A stretch of 64,000 nt of DNA from Mesorhizobium sp. M1D.F.Ca.ET.043.01.1.1 (GCF_003952385.1 NZ_CP034444.1:4588001-4652000); one strand, 5' to 3'; shown: positions 25,478 to 34,974, counted from the stretch's first letter. The notes: generated from the letters alone by a model not told the origin. Numbers and translations: made by a program.

Positions 25478-25905
25478 GAGGTTTTCGGCTGCCAGCCCGG
25501 CTCGGCAAGCTCGAAAGCCGCGAAGTCGAAACCCGGCGCCACCGTGCAGCCGACCAGCGTCCATTCGCCGAGGCTGCGCGCCGACTGCCACCAGCCGGCC
25601 GGCACCACGATCTGCGGCCGCTCGCCCGCGGCAAGCGCGGCGCCCAGCACCTGCTCGATGACGGCGCCGGAGCCTTCCTCATGCATGGCGAGCGCCAGCG
25701 GCGCGCCGGCATAGAAGTGCCAGACCTCCGCCGCATCCTTCACCCGGTGCCAGGCCGAAAGCTGGCCTTTCTCCAAAAGGAAATAGATCGCGGTGGAATG
25801 GCCGCGCGGGCCTCCCGAAGCGTCGCGAAACGTCTCGGCATACCAGCCGCCTTCGGGGTGCGGCTGGAGCCCCAGCGTTGCGATGATTTCGGCGGCGCTG
25901 GTCAT
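25474..25905 (-). CDS. DUF985 cupin-domain protein
   Basis: A 143-residue single-domain cupin of the DUF985 group. Typical blocks are present: LGLQPHPEGGWYAETF, STAIYFLLEKGQLSAWHRV (metal-binding His/Glu region), DAAEVWHFYAGAPL and VVPAGWWQSARSLGEWTLVGCTVAPGFDF. The family has a beta-barrel with a metal pocket; function is not known. The gene is convergent with the YhhN-type gene (4-bp overlap). Confidence 0.9.
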   Translation of the reverse strand: MTSAAEIIATLGLQPHPEGGWYAETFRDASGGPRGHSTAIYFLLEKGQLSAWHRVKDAAEVWHFYAGAPLALAMHEEGSGAVIEQVLGAALAAGERPQIVVPAGWWQSARSLGEWTLVGCTVAPGFDFAAFELAEPGWQPKTS

Positions 25906-25972
25906 GAAAGAGGTCTTTGACCTTGATGCATGTCGTTATCCCAAAAGCCACATACTTTTCGGGCGGCATGCA

Positions 25973-26740
25973 TCAGAAATTGTCCTTGCGCTTGCGGATC
26001 TCCGCGAACACCTCAACGTCGCTCGCCCTCTCCATGCCGAGATGCTTGCGGATCGTCGGGTCGTGCCAGCGCAGGAACGGATTGGTCGACAGTTCCTCGC
26101 CGATCGTCGTCGGCAGGGTCGGCTTGTTGTCGGCGCGCAGCGCCTCGATCCTTGCGGCGCGTTCCTTCAAGGCCGAATTGCTGGGGTCGACGGTCAGCGC
26201 GAAGCGGGCGTTGGCCAAGGTGTATTCGTGGCCGCAATAGATAACGGTCTTGGCCGGAAGGGCGGCAAGCTTCTTCAGCGACTCGTGCATCACCGGCGGC
26301 TTGCATTCGAACAGCCGGCCGCAGCCCAGCGCAAACAGCGTGTCGGCGGTGAAGGCCACCTTCGAGGCCGGCAGATGGTAGGAGACATGGCCGGCGGTGT
26401 GGCCGGGCGTCTCGATGACCTCGATCCTTTCCTCGCCAAGGCGGATGACGGAGCCTTGTCTGACGGTCTCGTCGATGCCAGGAATCTTCGCTTTCTCGGC
26501 TTCCGGCCCGATGATGGTGAGCTTGAAACGCTCCTTCAGGGCCAGATTGGCCTCGACATGATCGCCATGATGATGCGTGGTCAGGATCATGGTCGGCGTC
26601 CAGCCGGTGCGCTTGATCGCGGCCAGGATCGGGGCTTCCTCCGGAGCGTCGATGATCGCCGTCTGGCCGCTTTCGGGGTCGTGAACCAACACACCGAAAT
26701 TGTCGGTGCGGCACATGAACTGTTCGATTTCGACCGGCAT
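25973..26740 (-). CDS. gloB: hydroxyacylglutathione hydrolase (glyoxalase II)
   Basis: A metallo-beta-lactamase-fold enzyme that hydrolyses S-D-lactoylglutathione to D-lactate and glutathione, the second step of methylglyoxal detoxification. It has 255 residues from ATG 26740. The binuclear metal site is complete: THHHGDH (55-61), H114 in TPGHTAGH, D133 in AFTADTLF, and H171 in CGHEYT. The C-terminal glyoxalase II domain holds the glutathione-binding basic residues (NPFLRWHDPTIRKHL). Upstream in-frame sequence reaching over the divergent methyltransferase gene is not part of it. Confidence 0.95.
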   Translation of the reverse strand: MPVEIEQFMCRTDNFGVLVHDPESGQTAIIDAPEEAPILAAIKRTGWTPTMILTTHHHGDHVEANLALKERFKLTIIGPEAEKAKIPGIDETVRQGSVIRLGEERIEVIETPGHTAGHVSYHLPASKVAFTADTLFALGCGRLFECKPPVMHESLKKLAALPAKTVIYCGHEYTLANARFALTVDPSNSALKERAARIEALRADNKPTLPTTIGEELSTNPFLRWHDPTIRKHLGMERASDVEVFAEIRKRKDNF

Positions 26741-26839
26741 ATCGGCGCTCTCCGTTATCGCCGCAGACATAGGGCGCCCGGCCGCCGATGTCATCCGCCT
26801 TTGTTGAACTCGGCATTTATCGCGGCTACCGTCCCAGCC

Positions 26840-27622
26840 ATGCATTCCGATATCGTCGATCTCCGCTCCTTCTATTCGACCACGCTCGGGCGCCTTGCCG
26901 AGCGCGCGATCACCATGGCGCTGTCGTCGATATGGGCAGCCGTTCCGAACGAGCGACTGGTCGGCCTCGGCTACACGCTGCCCTGGCTGGAGCGCTTCGG
27001 CACCGACGCCGAGCGCGTCTTTGCCTTCATGCCGGCGACGCAAGGGGCTGTGGTGTGGCCGGCGACGGGACCGACGGCGACCGCGCTCGTCTTCGACGAG
27101 GAGCTGCCGCTGGTCGATTCCTGCATCGACCGCATGCTGCTGGTCCATTCGCTCGAACATGTCGAGAATCCGCGCGAGACGCTGAACGAGATCTGGCGCG
27201 TGCTGTCGCCGGCGGGCAGAGTCGTCATCGTCGTGCCCAACCGGCGCGGCGTCTGGGCGCGCTTCGAGCACACGCCGTTCGGCAACGGCCGGCCGTTCTC
27301 GCGCGGCCAGCTTACCGAATTGCTGCGCGAGGCGAATTTCACGCCCGCCGCGTGGTCCGATGCGCTGTTCTTCCCGCCGTCGCCACGGCGGTTCATGATG
27401 CAGTTCCATAACGTGCTGGAGCGGGCCGGCCGGCGCTTCTGGCCGATCTTCTCCGGCGTCATCGTCGTCGAGGCGCAGAAGCGCCTTTACCAGGGCGTGC
27501 CGGTCGCGCAGCGCGCATCGCGCCGCGTCTTCGTGCCGGTCTTCTCGCCGCAGGGCGCGACGCGACTCGGCCGAAAGTCGGCCGACACGCTGCGCCGGAC
27601 AAAGCAGATGACGCGTTCGTGA
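26840..27622 (+). CDS. class I SAM-dependent methyltransferase
   Basis: A 260-residue protein with a methyltransferase type 11 pattern: DSCIDRMLLVHSLEHVENPRE (motif II/III) followed by EIWRVLSPAGRVVIVVPNRRG. The usual glycine-rich motif I is poorly preserved; near residue 45 one reads GLGYTLPWLERFGTDAERVF. The substrate is unknown. The C-terminal tail is basic. It is divergent from gloB with about 100 bp between starts. In other Rhizobiales I recall this gene beside gloB, so the pairing seems old. Confidence 0.82.
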   Translation: MHSDIVDLRSFYSTTLGRLAERAITMALSSIWAAVPNERLVGLGYTLPWLERFGTDAERVFAFMPATQGAVVWPATGPTATALVFDEELPLVDSCIDRMLLVHSLEHVENPRETLNEIWRVLSPAGRVVIVVPNRRGVWARFEHTPFGNGRPFSRGQLTELLREANFTPAAWSDALFFPPSPRRFMMQFHNVLERAGRRFWPIFSGVIVVEAQKRLYQGVPVAQRASRRVFVPVFSPQGATRLGRKSADTLRRTKQMTRS

Positions 27623-27729
27623 TCGGGGGCAAACCTTGCATCGCACGGCAATCATCACCCTATCTCAGGGCCGGGTTCGAGGTGCGGCATCGGCGTCGAT
27701 GACCGTTTCCGAAAGCAGGGATACCGCGT

Positions 27730-29541
27730 ATGGATGACAAGCCCCGCGCCGAACAGGCAGCGTTCTCGGTCGAGTCGAGCAGCCTCTCCGACCAACTGGC
27801 GGCGATCAGGCTGGCGCTGAAGACGTCGCCGGTGCGCAGGCCGCTCCTGTGGGCCTCGATCGGCATTGTCGGCGTCATCGTCGCGACCTCGATCGGGCAG
27901 GTCCTGCTCAACCGCTGGAACCAGCCCTTCTACGACGCGCTGGCGCGGCGCGACCTGCCGGGATTCCTGCACCAGCTGATGGTTTTTGCCGCAATCGCCA
28001 GCAGCCTCCTGGTGCTCAATGTCGGCCAGACCTGGCTCAACCAGACGATCCGGCTGAAGTTGCGCGAGGCGCTGACGCTCGACCTCATCGACGAATGGAT
28101 GCGGCCGGCGCGCGCCTTCCGGCTCACCCACGCGGGCGCCATCGGCGTCAACCCCGACCAGCGCATGCAGCAGGACGCCGGGCATCTCTCCGACCTGTCG
28201 ACAGACCTCGGCGTCGGTTTGTTGCAATCCTTCATCCTGCTTGTGTCCTTCATCGGCGTGCTGTGGGAGCTCTCCTCCGGCTTCGTCTTCGATATCGGCG
28301 GCCATTCGCTGGCGATACCCGGCTACATGGTCTGGGCGGCGATCCTCTATGCCGGCATTGCCTCCTGGCTGAGCTGGCTGGTGGGCCGGCCGCTCATCCG
28401 CTTCAACAGCGATCGCTACACGCGCGAGGCGGAGCTGCGCTCCTCCATGGTCCGCGTCAACGAGAATATCGACGCCATCGCGCTTGCCCATGGCGAGGCG
28501 GACGGCCGCCGGCAGCTGGAGGTCGATCTCGCCAGCGTGCTCGGCGCCATGCGGCGCATCTACGGCGCCCAGATCAACCTGTCCTGGGTCACCGATGCCT
28601 ATGGCTGGATCACCGTGGTGGCGCCGATCCTGGTCGCGGCGCCGGTCTATTTCGCGGGCGATATCAGCTTCGGCGGATTGATGATGGCTGTCGGCGCCTT
28701 CAACCAGGTGAATTCCTCGCTGCGCTGGTTCATCAACAATATCGGCGCCATCGCCGACTGGCGGGCAACGCTGATGCGCGTCGCCGACTTCCGCATCGCG
28801 CTCGGCGAAACGGACATCCTGCATGCCAAGGAAAAGCGCATCGCGTTCGGCGAGAACGCGAATGGCAAGCTGACATTCGACAAGCTCGAGGTCGCCTCTC
28901 CCGACGGCTGCACCAGGCTTGCCGAGACGGATGCCGAGATAAAGGCCGGCGAGCGCGTCATGATCACCGGCGATCCGCGCGCCGGCAAGACGCTGTTCTT
29001 CCGCGCCATCGCCGGCCTTTGGCCCTGGGGAAGCGGGCGCATCGGCATGCCGGCCGGGGAGAGGCCGTTTTTCGTGCCGCGCACGCCCTATTTCCCGCTC
29101 GGCACGCTGCGCGACGTGCTCAACCACGCCGAAGGCGCCAGGATCGACGACGCCGAGATTTCCGCGGTGCTCGGCGAAGTCGGCCTCGAGCGCCTGTCGT
29201 CGCAGCTCGACCGCTCGGCGCGCTGGGAGCATGAACTGGCCGACGAGGAACAGCGGCTGCTCGCCTTCGCGCGGCTGGCGCTGAGGAAGCCGAAATGGGT
29301 GATCATCGACGAAGCGCTGGATACATTCGACGGCGCCACGCTGCGGCGCGTGCTGGCGATGCTGCAGGCCAGGCTGCCGGACGCCGCCATCCTCAATATC
29401 GGGCGTGGCCTGCACAACAACGAGTTCTTCCCGCGCGCGCTCACCATCGTCAAGGACAGCGGCCGATCGGCGCTCAAGCCGGCCCGCCTTCGGGCCGGCG
29501 CGATCGAACCCCCGCCGGCCGCGGCGCACGCCAGGAAATAG
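27730..29541 (+). CDS. SbmA/BacA-type ABC half-transporter with degenerate ATPase domain
   Basis: A 603-residue fusion of an ABC_membrane_2 (SbmA/BacA-like) domain with about six helices (residues 35-345) and a nucleotide-binding domain (about 375-580). Walker A (GDPRAGKT, 414-421) and Walker B (WVIIDE, 523-528) are intact. The Q-loop Gln is Arg (FVPRTPY, R451), the signature is LADEEQRL (503-510) in place of the family's LSLGEQQR, and the switch His is absent (LNIGRGLHNN, 555-564). Family members move peptides or vitamins such as cobalamin; this one may bind ATP but hydrolyse poorly. It is followed by a VWA-protein gene 52 bp downstream. Confidence 0.85.
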   Translation: MDDKPRAEQAAFSVESSSLSDQLAAIRLALKTSPVRRPLLWASIGIVGVIVATSIGQVLLNRWNQPFYDALARRDLPGFLHQLMVFAAIASSLLVLNVGQTWLNQTIRLKLREALTLDLIDEWMRPARAFRLTHAGAIGVNPDQRMQQDAGHLSDLSTDLGVGLLQSFILLVSFIGVLWELSSGFVFDIGGHSLAIPGYMVWAAILYAGIASWLSWLVGRPLIRFNSDRYTREAELRSSMVRVNENIDAIALAHGEADGRRQLEVDLASVLGAMRRIYGAQINLSWVTDAYGWITVVAPILVAAPVYFAGDISFGGLMMAVGAFNQVNSSLRWFINNIGAIADWRATLMRVADFRIALGETDILHAKEKRIAFGENANGKLTFDKLEVASPDGCTRLAETDAEIKAGERVMITGDPRAGKTLFFRAIAGLWPWGSGRIGMPAGERPFFVPRTPYFPLGTLRDVLNHAEGARIDDAEISAVLGEVGLERLSSQLDRSARWEHELADEEQRLLAFARLALRKPKWVIIDEALDTFDGATLRRVLAMLQARLPDAAILNIGRGLHNNEFFPRALTIVKDSGRSALKPARLRAGAIEPPPAAAHARK

Positions 29542-29593
29542 CTTTATTTCGCCGTGATCGCGGTGAAGAATCCCGGCGTGGTGGGAGCCTGCC

Positions 29594-30391
29594 ATGCTCA
29601 AGCTGCTCAGCCTGCTTGCATGCCTTGCCTGCGCCGAGGCAGCGCCAATGCCTGCAATCGGCGGCACTGCCGTCGATGTCGAACTGGTGCTGGCCGTCGA
29701 CATCTCGCAATCGATGGACGAAGGGGAGTTCGCCCTGCAGCGCGCCGGCTATGTCGAGGCGCTGCGGCATCCCGATTTCATCAATGCCGTGCGTTCGGGT
29801 TCGAGGGGCCGCATCGCGATCGCCTATTTCGAATGGGCGGGCGTCGTGCGCGGTGACGGCGTGATCGCCTGGCAGGTCATCGACGGCGCGGACAGCGCCA
29901 ACGCCTTCGCCGACAAGATCGCGGGCCGTCCGTTCCGGAGCTTTCGCGGCACCTCGATTTCCGGCGCTCTCGGCTTCGGCGCCGCGCTTTTGCAGAAAAA
30001 CGGCTTTTCGGCGCCGCGCCGGGTCATCGACATATCGGGGGACGGGCCCAACAATGCCGGGCTGCCTGTCGCCATGACCCGCGATGCGGCCCTGGCCGAG
30101 GGCATCATCATCAACGGCCTGCCGATCCTGATCAGCCCGTCGCCGAGCGTCAGCCATCTCGATCGCTACTATGCCGACTGCGTCACAGGCGGCCCAGGTT
30201 CGTTCGTGCTGCCGATCTATGCGGCGTCCGAATTCTCGACCGCGATCCGCCGCAAGCTGATCCAGGAGGTGAGCGGTATCGGTCACCTCAGAACGGTTCG
30301 CGTCGATGCCCAGGCGCCGACCGATTGCCTGCTTGGCGAGCGGCTGCGGCAGCGGTTTTCCGATCCGTATTTTCCGGAGCTGGATCGATGA
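29594..30391 (+). CDS. exported DUF1194 (VWA-like) protein
   Basis: A 265-residue protein with a short signal peptide (MLKLLSLLACLACAEAAPM). The mature region is a DUF1194 domain with a von Willebrand A fold: LVLAVDISQSMDEGEF carries the MIDAS DxSxS, RGTSISGAL gives the Thr and DISGDGPNN the third Asp site. Proteins of this kind bind metal and partner proteins; the role is unknown. It is on the same strand as the ABC half-transporter gene upstream, with a 52-bp gap. Confidence 0.86.
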   Translation: MLKLLSLLACLACAEAAPMPAIGGTAVDVELVLAVDISQSMDEGEFALQRAGYVEALRHPDFINAVRSGSRGRIAIAYFEWAGVVRGDGVIAWQVIDGADSANAFADKIAGRPFRSFRGTSISGALGFGAALLQKNGFSAPRRVIDISGDGPNNAGLPVAMTRDAALAEGIIINGLPILISPSPSVSHLDRYYADCVTGGPGSFVLPIYAASEFSTAIRRKLIQEVSGIGHLRTVRVDAQAPTDCLLGERLRQRFSDPYFPELDR

Positions 30392-30415
30392 ACTGGAGCG
30401 CGCCAGACGTTCCAA

Positions 30416-30450
30416 CTTCTGTTTTTCGCAATTCCGGACGGTTTTGTCCC
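30416..30450 (+). repeat. dispersed intergenic repeat, family A, copy 2 (partial)
   Basis: The sequence CTTCTGTTTTTCGCAATTCC plus GGACGG matches the left half of the family seen at 23834, 38551 and 42979. The right half is missing. It sits between the convergent DUF1194 and glycosyltransferase genes. Confidence 0.6.
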
Positions 30451-30458
30451 AGGCGCCC

Positions 30459-31394
30459 TTAAACCGCCCGGGCGCCGTATTTGGCGCGGAACTCGTCATA
30501 GCAGTCGCGGCGCCAACGCCGGCCGACGACATAGCCGCGCAGCAGTTCGGCCGGCGAGTAGCCGAGCGCCTTGGACGACCGGTTGGCGAGGTAGCCCGAA
30601 AATGCCTGCGGCAGCCTGCCCTTCAGGATGTCGGCGATGATCTGGCGCGCGATCATATAGGGCGGGACGTCGGGATAGCGGTCGGCGATGTAGGGGTGCT
30701 TGCCGATCAGGTTGGCATAGGCCTCGACATAGCCGTCGCGTCGGCCGGAAATCGAATTTTCCGAATTGTACTTCTTCCAGTCGATATCATCCGACAGCAA
30801 GCCGCCGCTGCGGTTGGCAAAACGCAGCAGCAATTCGCGGTCCTGCATGCGCGTGATGTCGCTGTCGAAGCCGCCGATCGCAAGCAGCGATTCGTGCCGG
30901 GCGGTGATCGCCGAGCCGGCGATGAAGATCGTCTGCGAGACCAGGGCGCGCTGCAGCGTGCTTTTGTCGAGCAAGGCCTGGCGGTTGATGCATTTGGTGC
31001 TGCGGTTGCCCTTCACCGAGATGAAGGAGCTGATCAGCACTTCGAGCGAAGGGTTTTTGTCGAAGTGCGACAGCGTCCGGTCCAGCCGGTCCGGCAGATA
31101 GACATCGTCCGAATCAAGGAAGGTCACGATCGGCGCCCGCGCGCGCTCGATGCCCGCGTTGCGCGCGGCATTGGCGCCCCGCCATTTCGCGCCGACATAG
31201 ATCAGTCGGGGGTCGCGAATTTCGGCGAGCGCCAGGGCGGTGCCGTCGGTCGAACCGTCGTCGACGACGATGTGCTCGAAGCGGGTAAGTGTCTGGGCAA
31301 GAACGCTTTCCACCGCGCGCACGACCTGGCTGCGCCGGTTGTGCGTCGGTGTGATCACGGTGATCAGAGGAGCTGTGTCGGAAGCGGTCGGCAT
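30459..31394 (-). CDS. family 2 glycosyltransferase
   Basis: A 311-residue GT-A fold glycosyltransferase of family 2. The nucleotide-sugar site is seen in VITPTHNRRSQVVRAVESVL, IVVDDGSTDG (about 43-51) and the metal-binding FLDSDDVYLPDRLD (about 92-104). No membrane helix is predicted. The target glycan cannot be told, and there are no other polysaccharide genes around. It is convergent with the DUF1194 gene. Confidence 0.9.
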   Translation of the reverse strand: MPTASDTAPLITVITPTHNRRSQVVRAVESVLAQTLTRFEHIVVDDGSTDGTALALAEIRDPRLIYVGAKWRGANAARNAGIERARAPIVTFLDSDDVYLPDRLDRTLSHFDKNPSLEVLISSFISVKGNRSTKCINRQALLDKSTLQRALVSQTIFIAGSAITARHESLLAIGGFDSDITRMQDRELLLRFANRSGGLLSDDIDWKKYNSENSISGRRDGYVEAYANLIGKHPYIADRYPDVPPYMIARQIIADILKGRLPQAFSGYLANRSSKALGYSPAELLRGYVVGRRWRRDCYDEFRAKYGARAV

Positions 31395-31685
31395 CTAACC
31401 TTCGTTGTGGGGCGGACAAGCAACGATCGGATCGATCCCGCACCTGCCCTTTATGTCCACCGCCCCCGATGGATTCGACAAAAACGGTACCGAAAAGATG
31501 CGGCTATGTCACCTGAAGCGTCGCTTAAGCGTCAGGGTCGGTGCGTATTTCCTCAATGTCATGCGGTTTGAAGGCAACACTTTGCGACGACCTATCCCCA
31601 GCCATGCCCGACACTGTCAGGAACGACTTCCACCACGACCGAACAGGTTGGATGTTGCGCCGCCATCATCTTTCCACGACCGCAG
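31395..31685. other. 291-bp gap with no supported gene
   Basis: The stretch lies between the metW stop codon and the glycosyltransferase start. Its base composition is more balanced than the surroundings. A plus-strand frame from 31405 runs through it and into metW, but its sequence is not protein-like. I see no repeat or clear terminator. Confidence 0.5.
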
Positions 31686-32300
31686 TCAGCGCTTGAGCAG
31701 GAATACCGCCTGCTGGCCGAAGAAGTTCCAGAACCACCAGGGCATCGACAGGCCGATCTTCTGGCCGTTGGCGTCGAGCGCGGTGGCCTTCTCGACCGTC
31801 GCGCCGAGCTCCTCGCACAGATTGACGAAGTCGCGGATGGTGCAGAAGTGGATGTTCGGCGTGTCGTACCAGGAGTAGGGCAGGTCCTTGGTGACCGGCA
31901 TCCTGCCCTTGATCAGCAGCGAGAAGCGCACGCGCCAGTGGCCGAAATTGGGGAAGGAGACGATGGCGCGGTTGCCGATCCGAAGCAGCTCGTCGAGCAC
32001 CACCTTCGGATTGCGGGTCGCTTGCATGGTCTGCGACAGCACGACGAAATCGAAACCCTTGTCGGGATAGAATTTCAGATCCGTGTCGGCATCGCCTTGG
32101 ACGACGGAAAGGCCGCGCGCCACGCATTCGTTGACACCTCGCTGCGACAGCTCCAGGCCGCGGCCGTCGACCTGCCTGGTCTCCTGCAGAAGCTCCAGCA
32201 GCACGCCGTCGCCCGAGCCGACATCCAGCACGCGCGAATGCGGCGGGATGAGACCGGTGACGACCTCGAGGTCGACTCGCTGCGCACGATTGACGCTCAT
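31686..32300 (-). CDS. metW: methionine biosynthesis protein MetW
   Basis: A 204-residue SAM-methyltransferase-fold protein. MetW is found beside MetX and is needed for homoserine acetylation in several proteobacteria; recent work describes a MetX-MetW complex, not a methylation. The SAM motif VLDVGSGDGVLLELL (about 24-38) and the family-typical SWYDTPNIHFCTIRDF and PWWFWNFFGQQAVFLL are clear. ATG 32300 follows GGAGGTG with good spacing. It lies 88 bp after metX on the same strand. Confidence 0.95.
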   Translation of the reverse strand: MSVNRAQRVDLEVVTGLIPPHSRVLDVGSGDGVLLELLQETRQVDGRGLELSQRGVNECVARGLSVVQGDADTDLKFYPDKGFDFVVLSQTMQATRNPKVVLDELLRIGNRAIVSFPNFGHWRVRFSLLIKGRMPVTKDLPYSWYDTPNIHFCTIRDFVNLCEELGATVEKATALDANGQKIGLSMPWWFWNFFGQQAVFLLKR

Positions 32301-32388
32301 GGGCACACCTCCGGCCTTGGAGCCTTTGCGGCCACGGGGAATCCTGGCGCCGCGCAAATGCGGCCAAAACAGAGGGATCGCGCGCCGC

Positions 32389-33570
32389 TCACAGGCTGAG
32401 CCCCCTGGCGCGTGCGGCCGAGGCGATGAAGCCGTTGATGGCCGCGAACAGTTCCGGCTCGTCGAGCAGGAAGGCGTCATGGCCGCGATCGGTCTCGATC
32501 TCGACGAAGGAGACGGAGGCGCCGGCGGCGTTCAGCGCATGCACGATCGAGCGGCTCTCCTCGGTCGGGAACAGCCAGTCTGATGTGAAGGACACCAGGC
32601 AGAAGCGCGTCTTGGTGCCGGCGAAGGCGTCGGCCAGCCTTCCGCCATGGTCGGCGGCGAGGTCGAAATAGTCCATCGCGCGGGTCAGATAGAGGTAGGA
32701 GTTGGCGTCGAAGCGGTCGACGAAGGTCATGCCCTGATGGCGCAGATAGCTCTCGATCTGGAAATCGGCGTCGAAACCGAAGGTGAGCGCTTCGCGATCC
32801 TGCAGGTTGCGGCCGAATTTGCGGTGCAGCGCTGCTTCCGAGAGATAGGTGATATGCGCCGCCATGCGCGCCACGGCGAGCCCCTTTTCCGGCCGCCTGC
32901 CGAAATCCAGATATTTGCCGCCGTGCCAGTCCGGATCGGCCATGACGGCCTGCCGCCCGACCTCGTGGAAGGCGATGTTTTGCGAGGAATGGCGGGCGCC
33001 GGTGGCGATCGGCAGCGCCGAGAAGACGCGCTCCGGGTAGCTTGCGGCCCATTGCAGCACCTGCATGCCGCCCATCGAGCCGCCGAGCACGCAAAACAGC
33101 TTCTCGATGCCGAAATGGTCGACCAGCATCAGCTGCGCGCGCACCATGTCGCGGATGGTGATGATCGGCAGGTCGAGGCCATAGGGCCTGCCGGTCGCCG
33201 GATTGGTCGAGGCCGGGCCGGTGGAGCCGAGGCAGCCGCCGACGACGTTGGCGCAGATGACGAAAAAGCGGCTGGTGTCGATGATCTTGCCGGGGCCGAT
33301 CAGCACCTCCCACCAGCCCGGCTTGCCGGTCACCGGATTGGTGTTGGCGACGTGCTGGTCGCCGGTCAGCGCATGGCAGACGAGGATGGCGTTGGAGCGG
33401 GCGTCGTTGAGGGTGCCGTAGGTCTGGTATGCGACCTGGAACGGCGACAGCACCGTGCCGGCATCGAGCCTCAGCGGCTTGTCGGGACCGAACGGCAGCA
33501 CCGGGCTCGACGGGCGGTCGGCCTCGTTGTTGGTCCTTGGAGCGCGCTGAGCGGCCATTGCATTCCCCAT
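32389..33570 (-). CDS. metX: homoserine O-acetyltransferase
   Basis: An alpha/beta-hydrolase-fold enzyme that makes O-acetyl-L-homoserine from acetyl-CoA and homoserine, the entry to methionine synthesis. It has 393 residues. The nucleophile S165 is in [10 protein letters not shown], the catalytic Asp is in [11 protein letters not shown] and the His in [15 protein letters not shown]. The family signatures [12 protein letters not shown] and [14 protein letters not shown] are present. An alternative ATG lies four codons in. The 5' region holds a SAM-II riboswitch and a terminator-like hairpin, so SAM should repress it. metW follows. Confidence 0.95.
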   Translation of the reverse strand: MGNAMAAQRAPRTNNEADRPSSPVLPFGPDKPLRLDAGTVLSPFQVAYQTYGTLNDARSNAILVCHALTGDQHVANTNPVTGKPGWWEVLIGPGKIIDTSRFFVICANVVGGCLGSTGPASTNPATGRPYGLDLPIITIRDMVRAQLMLVDHFGIEKLFCVLGGSMGGMQVLQWAASYPERVFSALPIATGARHSSQNIAFHEVGRQAVMADPDWHGGKYLDFGRRPEKGLAVARMAAHITYLSEAALHRKFGRNLQDREALTFGFDADFQIESYLRHQGMTFVDRFDANSYLYLTRAMDYFDLAADHGGRLADAFAGTKTRFCLVSFTSDWLFPTEESRSIVHALNAAGASVSFVEIETDRGHDAFLLDEPELFAAINGFIASAARARGLSL

Positions 33571-33620
33571 CCAGTCCGCATCGATCTCACCGACGCGGTG
33601 TCCGGCCGGCCGCGGACAAC

Positions 33621-33651
33621 AAAAAACCGGCTCGCCTTCGCAAAGCCGGTT
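33621..33651 (-). terminator. Rho-independent terminator in the metX leader
   Basis: Minus-strand reading gives AACCGGCT, an 11-base loop, AGCCGGTT and a run of six T. It stands between the SAM-II aptamer and the metX start (51 bp before the ATG), where it can serve as the expression platform for attenuation. Confidence 0.8.
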
Positions 33652-33666
33652 ACAGGTTGCAAACGG

Positions 33667-33720
33667 CCCTTTAGCGAATTGTTTAACGTGGCTGCAAGCC
33701 GACCGGCCAAATCACCACGG
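33667..33720 (-). promoter_or_regulatory. SAM-II riboswitch controlling metX-metW
   Basis: The minus strand from 33720 matches the SAM-II (metA) consensus: CCGTGGTGATTTG, a P1 stem CGTGG/CCACG, the conserved GCTTGCAGCCACGTTAAA and the 3' CGCTAAAGG that forms the pseudoknot. SAM-II is known upstream of methionine genes in alphaproteobacteria, metA and metX among them. The terminator hairpin starts 15 bp downstream. Confidence 0.92.
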
Positions 33721-33865
33721 GAAGTCCGGCTGCTCTTCTAGGACCAGCATCGCGCTTCGTCAACGGCCAGCAGCCTTGGCGCGAGCGCGGCACTCGACAT
33801 TCCGGGCCACGGCCTGTATTTCCGCAGCGGCCTCCGGACCGAGGCCTTCTCGACGGATTTGTGAC

Positions 33866-34969
33866 ATGAAGCAGGATCAGCCACGTCCGACGCCCCGCGC
33901 GGGCATCATGGACATCGAGGCCTACGTGCCTGGAAAAAGCACCGCGCCCGCCGGCGTGACGAAGGTCTACAAATTGTCGTCGAACGAGAATCCGCTCGGG
34001 CCTTCGCCGAAGGCGATCGAGGCCGCGCGTGAAGTGGCAGCGAAGCTCGACGTCTATCCCGACGGCTCCGCCCGCCGGTTGCGCGAGGCGATCGCCGAGG
34101 TGCATGGCCTCAACCCGGCAAACATCATCTGCTCCAACGGCTCCGATGAGATCCTCGGCCTGTTGGCGCAGACCTATCTCGCGCCCGGCGACGAGGCCGT
34201 GTTCACCGAGCACGCCTTCATGGTCTACAAGATCTACATCCAGGCCGCCGGTGCCAAGCCGGTGGCGGTCAGGGAAACCGACGAGCGCGCCGACATCGAC
34301 GCGATCCTGGCTGCCGTCACGCCGCGAACAAAAATCGTCTTCCTTGCCAATCCCAACAATCCGACCGGCACTTACGTGCCGTTCCAGGAGGTGCGCCGGC
34401 TGCATGCCGGATTGCCGAAGAACGTGCTTTTGGTGCTCGACGCGGCCTATGCCGAGTACGTGCGGCGCAACGACTATGAAGCCGGCATCGAGCTGGCGGG
34501 CAGCGCCGAGAATGTGGTCATGACCCGCACCTTCTCCAAGCTCGGCCTCGGCGGCGCGCGCGTCGGCTGGATGTACGGGCCGGCGCATATCGTCGATGCG
34601 ATCAACCGCGTGCGCGGCCCCTTCAACGTCAACGCGACCGCGATCGAGGCCGGCATCGCGGCCATCCGCGACCGCGCCCATGTCGAGCGCAGCGTGGAGC
34701 ACAATGCGAAATGGCTGGCCTGGCTGAATGAGGAACTGACCAAGCTCGGGCTGCGCGTCACGCCCAGCGTCGGCAATTTCGTGCTGATCCATTTTCCCGA
34801 CGACAAGCGGCATTCGGCGGCGGCGGCGGACGATTATCTGAGTGCGCGCGGCTACATCCTGCGCCGTGTCACCGGCTACGGCTTCCCCAATGCGCTGCGC
34901 ATGAGTGTCGGCACCGAAGAAGCCAATCGCGGCGTCGTCGATGCGCTCAAGACCTTCCTGAAGAGCTAG
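33866..34969 (+). CDS. hisC: histidinol-phosphate aminotransferase
   Basis: A PLP-dependent class I/II aminotransferase of 367 residues for the seventh step of histidine synthesis. Placed next to tyrC it may also work on aromatic 2-oxo acids. The PLP lysine is K225 in [23 protein letters not shown] and LDAAYAEYV (D192, Y195) complete the cofactor site. ATG 33866 gives the typical start; 30 Arg-rich upstream codons are not included. It is divergent from metX and ends 5 bp before tyrC. Confidence 0.92.
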   Translation: MKQDQPRPTPRAGIMDIEAYVPGKSTAPAGVTKVYKLSSNENPLGPSPKAIEAAREVAAKLDVYPDGSARRLREAIAEVHGLNPANIICSNGSDEILGLLAQTYLAPGDEAVFTEHAFMVYKIYIQAAGAKPVAVRETDERADIDAILAAVTPRTKIVFLANPNNPTGTYVPFQEVRRLHAGLPKNVLLVLDAAYAEYVRRNDYEAGIELAGSAENVVMTRTFSKLGLGGARVGWMYGPAHIVDAINRVRGPFNVNATAIEAGIAAIRDRAHVERSVEHNAKWLAWLNEELTKLGLRVTPSVGNFVLIHFPDDKRHSAAAADDYLSARGYILRRVTGYGFPNALRMSVGTEEANRGVVDALKTFLKS

Positions 34970-34974
34970 AGACC

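Noticed and set aside
25793..26839. plus-strand extension upstream of the methyltransferase
   Set aside because: The sequence is antisense to gloB and the cupin gene. The methyltransferase begins at ATG 26840, where protein-like sequence starts.
31405..31878. 157-codon plus-strand frame between the glycosyltransferase and metW
   Set aside because: Runs into metW in antisense and has no recognisable domain.
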